Shown here: in pieces, positions 60,583-64,000 of the stretch
Layout: each line of letters starts with the position of its first letter
Position numbering within the stretch: position 1 is the stretch's first letter
Assembly (NCBI GenBank): GCA_000955785.1
Contig: JYOD01000047.1
Span: 62,001 to 126,000 of the forward strand
Source of the DNA: Burkholderiaceae bacterium 16
GTDB taxonomy: Bacteria; Pseudomonadota; Gammaproteobacteria; Burkholderiales; Burkholderiaceae
Direction: 5' to 3'
Length of the DNA stretch: 64,000 nucleotides
The notes under the pieces: model-generated
What the model was told of the DNA's origin: nothing
The model's database searches: none
The model's input: only the letters and a program-made list of their open reading frames with translations
Translations under genes and position numbers: made by a program

Positions 60583-60639
60583 TACAATCATGACATCGCC
60601 ATGACGGCCGGGCAGGTTGACTGACCTGCCCGGCCGTCA
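60583..60639 (+). promoter_or_regulatory. hemF promoter region and 16-bp leader hairpin
   Basis: A TACAAT -10 lies at 60583-60588. A perfect 16-bp hairpin follows (60602-60617 with 60624-60639, 6-nt loop), so the hairpin would sit at the very 5' end of the hemF mRNA, 26 bases before the ATG. No T-run follows, so it is a leader structure, not a plain terminator. Confidence 0.6.
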
Positions 60640-60665
60640 CCGCTCCGGCCACCCGCCCGCACACC

Positions 60666-61577
60666 ATGATCGATTCCCAGGCAGTCCGTGCCTATCTGCT
60701 CGGTCTGCAAGACCGTATCACCGACGCTGTCGCCGCCATCGACGGCAAGGCGTTTTCCACCGATGCCTGGGAGAAGCCGCCCACCGAGCGCCTGCGCGGC
60801 AGCGGCCGCACCCGTATCCTGGAAGGTGGCGCCGTGATGGAGCGCGCCGGCGTGGGCTTCTCGCATGTGCGCGGCGACGCGTTGCCGCCCTCGGCCACGG
60901 CCAACCGGCCCGAGCTGGCCGGCCGCGGCTTCGAGGCGCTGGGCGTCTCGCTGGTGTTCCACCCGCGCAATCCCTATGTCCCGACCGTGCACATGAACGT
61001 GCGCTGCCTGATGGCGGTGAAGGAAGGAGCAGAGCCGGTCTGGTGGTTTGGCGGCGGCATGGATCTGACGCCGTACTACGGCAACGCCGAAGACTGCACG
61101 CACTTCCATGTCACCTGCCGCGATGCGCTCGCGCCCTATGGCGGCGAACTCTATCCGCGCTTCAAGCAATGGTGCGACGAGTACTTCTTCCTCAAGCACC
61201 GGGGCGAAGCGCGCGGCATTGGCGGCATCTTCTTCGATGACTTCTCCGCGCTGGGCTTCGATCGCAGCTTTGCCATGATGCAATCCGTGGGCGATGCATT
61301 CCTGGAGGCCTACCTGCCGATCCTGCAGGCGCGCAAAGACACGCCCTATGGCGAGCGCGAGCGGGAATTCCAGGCCTACCGCCGTGGCCGCTATGTGGAG
61401 TTCAACCTGGTATTCGACCGCGGCACGCATTTCGGGCTGCAATCGGGCGGACGCAGCGAATCGATCCTGATGTCGATGCCGCCGCTGGCAAGCTGGCGCT
61501 ACGACTGGCAGCCGGAGCCGGGCAGCGCGGAAAGCGCGCTGTACACCGACTTCCTGCCCGTGCGCGAGTGGGCCTGA
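60666..61577 (+). CDS. hemF: Oxygen-dependent coproporphyrinogen III oxidase
   Basis: The product is 303 residues. Signatures include [26 protein letters not shown] and [15 protein letters not shown], and the C-terminal [20 protein letters not shown] cut: [20 protein letters not shown]. The enzyme decarboxylates coproporphyrinogen III with oxygen in heme synthesis. The hemW chaperone at 31.6 kb is a separate function. nadD starts 10 bases after its stop. Confidence 0.96.
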   Translation: MIDSQAVRAYLLGLQDRITDAVAAIDGKAFSTDAWEKPPTERLRGSGRTRILEGGAVMERAGVGFSHVRGDALPPSATANRPELAGRGFEALGVSLVFHPRNPYVPTVHMNVRCLMAVKEGAEPVWWFGGGMDLTPYYGNAEDCTHFHVTCRDALAPYGGELYPRFKQWCDEYFFLKHRGEARGIGGIFFDDFSALGFDRSFAMMQSVGDAFLEAYLPILQARKDTPYGEREREFQAYRRGRYVEFNLVFDRGTHFGLQSGGRSESILMSMPPLASWRYDWQPEPGSAESALYTDFLPVREWA

Positions 61578-61587
61578 CGGCAACCCC

Positions 61588-62349
61588 ATGGCACACGACA
61601 TCGCACGACCGCTCACCGCCAACGCGGCAGACGCAACCAACGGCGCCCGCCCCTACCGGCTCGGCATCCTCGGCGGTACCTTCGATCCGCCCCATATCGG
61701 CCACGTGGCGCTGGCCAGGCTTTGCATCGAGCATCTCGAACTGGACGAACTGGTCTGGATCCCGACCGGCCAGTCATGGCAAAAAGGCGACGACGTCACC
61801 CCCGCCGCCGACCGCCTCGCCATGACCGAACTGGCCGCGAAGGCGCTGTCCGACACCCGCGCGCTGGTCCATGCCAGCCGCATGGAAGTCGATCGCGCGG
61901 GCCCCAGCTACACCGTCGATACCGTGCACGAACTGCGCCAGCACTATGGCCCCACCGCTTCGCTGGCCTGGCTCATGGGTGCCGACCAGTTGCTGCGCCT
62001 GCACACTTGGCATGGCTGGCAGGAACTGTTTGCCGACGTGCACCTTTGCGTAGCGACGCGACCCGGTTTCGACCTCGCCGAACTCGATGGTCCGGTGCGG
62101 GAAGAGCTCGCCGCGCGGCGGGCGTCCACCGACCTGATACAATCCATGCCCTCCGGCCGCATGTGGATCGACCAGACGCTTGCCGTCGACCTCTCCTCCA
62201 CCGCCCTACGCCAACGCCTGGCTGCCGGACAACCGGCAGATGACCAGCTGCCGTCCGGCGTGGCACACTACATCGCGAGCCGCGGCCTGTATCGGCCGAC
62301 CCAGTCGGATCTGCCCATCCCGGCCCGCCCCCAAACCGATCTCAGCTGA
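61588..62349 (+). CDS. nadD: Nicotinate-nucleotide adenylyltransferase
   Basis: The product is 253 residues, a little longer than usual because of an N-terminal 25-residue extension. The nucleotidyltransferase motif LGGTFDPPHIGHVALARL (about 29-46) contains the HxGH site, and the ISSTxxR-type motif reads SSTALRQRL. It makes deamido-NAD. It is followed after 14 bases by rsfS, in the conserved nadD-rsfS-rlmH order. Confidence 0.95.
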   Translation: MAHDIARPLTANAADATNGARPYRLGILGGTFDPPHIGHVALARLCIEHLELDELVWIPTGQSWQKGDDVTPAADRLAMTELAAKALSDTRALVHASRMEVDRAGPSYTVDTVHELRQHYGPTASLAWLMGADQLLRLHTWHGWQELFADVHLCVATRPGFDLAELDGPVREELAARRASTDLIQSMPSGRMWIDQTLAVDLSSTALRQRLAAGQPADDQLPSGVAHYIASRGLYRPTQSDLPIPARPQTDLS

Positions 62350-62363
62350 ACTGAAAAAGCACC

Positions 62364-63098
62364 ATGGATATTCGTAAACTGCAACGCGCCATCGTCGACG
62401 GCCTCGAGGATGTCAAAGCGCAGGACATCAAGGTGTACGACACCACCCACCTGACGGAACTGTTCGACCGGGTGGTGATCGCCAGCGGGACTTCGAACCG
62501 CCAGACCAAGGCGCTGGCCGCCTCGGTCCGCGATACCGTCAAGGACGCCGGCGGCCATATCGTCGCGGTGGAAGGGCTGGAAACGGGCGAATGGGTGCTG
62601 GTGGACTGCGGCGACGCGGTGGTCCACATCATGCAGCCACAGTTGCGCATGTACTACAACCTGGAAGAACTCTGGGGCGACAAGCCGGTACGGCTCAAGC
62701 TGTCCACCGCCAAGAAGGGCCTGGCCAAGGCCAGCGAGCCCATCGACGGCGAAGACGAGGACGATAGCCCGGTGGTGCGCACCGCACGCCGCGCCACCGG
62801 CCTGCGCCCGGCCCTGGCCCGCCTGCCCGAAGGCATGAAAGAGCCTTCGCCGCCGCTTGGCCATGAAGACACGGATCCGGACGCCATCGCCACCAACCGC
62901 GCCCCGACCGTACAGAAACGCCTGACCAGCGCACTGGGCTCGGCCCCGGCACGCAAGGCGCCGGCCAAGTCCGCCGCGCCGCGCAAGACGGCTGCCGGTA
63001 CCGGCGCGGCACGCAAGACCGCCACCAAGACCGCAGCGACTAAGACGGCTGCCGCCAAGGCACCGGCCGCGCGCAAGCGCACCACCCGCTCGGCCTGA
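62364..63098 (+). CDS. rsfS: Ribosomal silencing factor RsfS with long basic tail
   Basis: The product is 244 residues. The RsfS/Iojap core is residues 1-113 ([20 protein letters not shown], then [14 protein letters not shown]). Core proteins normally end there. Here an acidic linker (about 125-180) and a Lys/Ala/Pro/Thr-rich tail (about 195-244, e.g. [20 protein letters not shown]) follow, resembling histone H1-like or eukaryotic-type basic tails. RsfS blocks subunit joining by binding ribosomal protein uL14. The tail could add RNA or ribosome affinity; that is inference. Confidence 0.93.
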   Translation: MDIRKLQRAIVDGLEDVKAQDIKVYDTTHLTELFDRVVIASGTSNRQTKALAASVRDTVKDAGGHIVAVEGLETGEWVLVDCGDAVVHIMQPQLRMYYNLEELWGDKPVRLKLSTAKKGLAKASEPIDGEDEDDSPVVRTARRATGLRPALARLPEGMKEPSPPLGHEDTDPDAIATNRAPTVQKRLTSALGSAPARKAPAKSAAPRKTAAGTGAARKTATKTAATKTAAAKAPAARKRTTRSA

Positions 63099-63121
63099 GC
63101 GGAACCGCTCCGCTTCCCGTC

Positions 63122-63592
63122 ATGCAGTTGCTGATCGTGGCCGTTGGCCACAAGATGCCCGGCTGGATCGAAACCGGTTTCGCCGAGTACGCGAAGCGCA
63201 TGCCACCCGAGTTGCGCATCGAGCTGCGCGAAATCAAGCCCGAGGCGCGCTCGTCGAGCAATAACGCCACCACCGTGATGCAACGCGAGGCGGCCCGCAT
63301 CGAGGCGGCGCTGCCTAAGCAATGCCGCATCGTGGCACTGGACGAGCGCGGGCGCGATCTCACCACGGTGCAACTCGCCGCCCAGCTGGGCGACTGGCAG
63401 CGCGAAGGCGGCGACGTCGCCTTCCTGATCGGCGGCGCGGACGGGCTGGATCCCGCGCTAAAGGCGCGCGCGCAGACGCTGCTGCGCCTGTCCAGCCTGA
63501 CCATGCCGCATGGCATGGTGCGCGTGCTGCTGGCCGAGCAGCTTTACCGCGCCTGGTCGGTGACGCAGAATCATCCGTACCATCGCGCCTGA
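63122..63592 (+). CDS. rlmH: 23S rRNA pseudouridine-1915 N3-methyltransferase
   Basis: The product is 156 residues, the usual length. SPOUT-family features: [20 protein letters not shown] at the start, [12 protein letters not shown], and the C-terminal trefoil-knot sequence [20 protein letters not shown], ending NHPYHRA. It methylates pseudouridine 1915 in 23S rRNA of assembled ribosomes. It lies between rsfS and maf in the conserved order. Confidence 0.96.
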   Translation: MQLLIVAVGHKMPGWIETGFAEYAKRMPPELRIELREIKPEARSSSNNATTVMQREAARIEAALPKQCRIVALDERGRDLTTVQLAAQLGDWQREGGDVAFLIGGADGLDPALKARAQTLLRLSSLTMPHGMVRVLLAEQLYRAWSVTQNHPYHRA

Positions 63593-63702
63593 AGCTGGCT
63601 GGCCGCCGCCAGTGGCACGCAGCGGGCAAGGCCGGCAGGTACAATGCGACCGAAGCGGCGCATGCCGCCGGCACATTTCCCCGGATCCCCGACTGCCTTG
63701 CC

Positions 63703-64000
63703 GTGACCCATTCCTTCCTCTACCTCGCCTCCCAGAGCCCGCGCCGGCGCGAATTGCTGACCCAGCTTGGCGTCGCCTACGAACTGTTGCTGGCCGATGA
63801 CACCGAAGACGCCGAGGCGCTGGAAACCGTGCTGCCGGGCGAGAGCCCCGACGACTACGTGCAGCGCGTATGCGCGCTCAAGGCCGAGGCCGCGCTGCGC
63901 CGGCGCGAACGGCGCGCCCTGCCCGACGCCCCGATCCTGACCTCGGACACCACCGTCTGCCTGGGCGGCGAGATCCTCGGCAAACCCACCGACGACGCAG
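63703..64000 (+). CDS. maf: Maf-family nucleotide pyrophosphatase (partial)
   Basis: The gene starts at a GTG (63703) and runs off the right edge after 99 codons. The Maf signature at the N-terminus is clear: [20 protein letters not shown] (residues 7-26). [16 protein letters not shown] follows. Maf proteins hydrolyse modified or non-canonical nucleotides. Position after rlmH matches the common rsfS-rlmH-maf-rng order in Burkholderiales. Confidence 0.92.
   Translation, partial: MTHSFLYLASQSPRRRELLTQLGVAYELLLADDTEDAEALETVLPGESPDDYVQRVCALKAEAALRRRERRALPDAPILTSDTTVCLGGEILGKPTDDA

Noticed and set aside
58380..60587. A 735-codon open frame on the minus strand.
   Set aside because: It is antisense to yebC and purD, both certain genes; the translation is low-complexity.
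1..64000. CRISPR arrays, insertion sequences, prophage or defence islands.
   Set aside because: No regular spaced repeats, no transposase or integrase motifs, and no phage structural genes were seen on either strand.

Overview
The window is about 64 kb of GC-rich (roughly two-thirds G+C) chromosome. Gene content and order point to a Burkholderiales bacterium of the Cupriavidus/Ralstonia group, most likely Cupriavidus. The evidence is the conserved block greB / spoT-rpoZ-gmk-yicC / Ser-Thr kinase-PP2C phosphatase / rph-rdgB-hemW, the conserved block yebC-purD-hemF-nadD-rsfS-rlmH-maf, and several Bug-family (TctC-like) solute-binding proteins typical of this group. This is inference from family knowledge; no search was run. 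I see no prophage, insertion sequence, CRISPR array, plasmid gene or recognised defence system. Base composition and coding style are even throughout, so this looks like core chromosome with small species-specific genes between.

Layout. 0-6.5 kb: a partial HAD phosphatase, a small outer-membrane-like protein, a possible structured RNA, a FapA-like DUF342 protein, a bestrophin-like channel, an SAM methyltransferase and a DUF1415 protein. 6.6-16 kb: two unrelated FAD oxidoreductases, an SSB-like OB-fold protein, a threonine dehydratase-like enzyme, a MocR regulator divergent from a DUF2917 gene, and a PAS-PAS-GGDEF protein. 16-22 kb: an LpxO-like hydroxylase, a PiuC-type dioxygenase with a probable Fur box, a run of small uncharacterised genes, initiator tRNA-Met and tRNA-Arg(ACG). 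22.5-33.4 kb: housekeeping genes for transcription, the stringent response, nucleotide hygiene and heme, with an embedded kinase/phosphatase pair. 33.7-39.7 kb: tRNA-Ser(TGA), a small HExxH protein, and a D-glucarate catabolic module (glucarate dehydratase, Bug protein, FadR-type regulator, 2-oxoglutarate semialdehyde dehydrogenase). 39.7-43.3 kb: a four-gene osmoprotectant (OpuC/Osm-type) ABC importer. 43.9-50.2 kb: a pirin and a BmpA-type nucleoside ABC importer. 50.4-56.5 kb: quinone reductase, methylglyoxal synthase, SDR, EamA transporter, a second Bug protein, upp and a DUF3149 micro-protein. 56.6-64 kb: a HerA-like ATPase, then yebC, purD, hemF, nadD, rsfS, rlmH and the start of maf.

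How genes work together: glucarate dehydratase and the semialdehyde dehydrogenase are the first and last steps of the glucarate to 2-oxoglutarate route. They flank a FadR-family regulator, and related inverted repeats lie before the regulator and before the dehydrogenase. SpoT, omega subunit and guanylate kinase sit together and link (p)ppGpp to its target and precursor. The two ABC importers are complete operons. The most interesting points are mainly non-coding: a compact three-stem fold at 1.6-1.7 kb, nested operator repeats before the MocR gene, paired operators in the glucarate module, a 48-nt dyad upstream of the osmoprotectant operon, and several long perfect hairpins without U-tracts in gene leaders (one directly before hemF). 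Protein oddities are a histone-H1-like tail on RsfS, a tandem-PAS diguanylate cyclase without an inhibitory site, a tailless SSB paralogue and a minimal HExxH protein.
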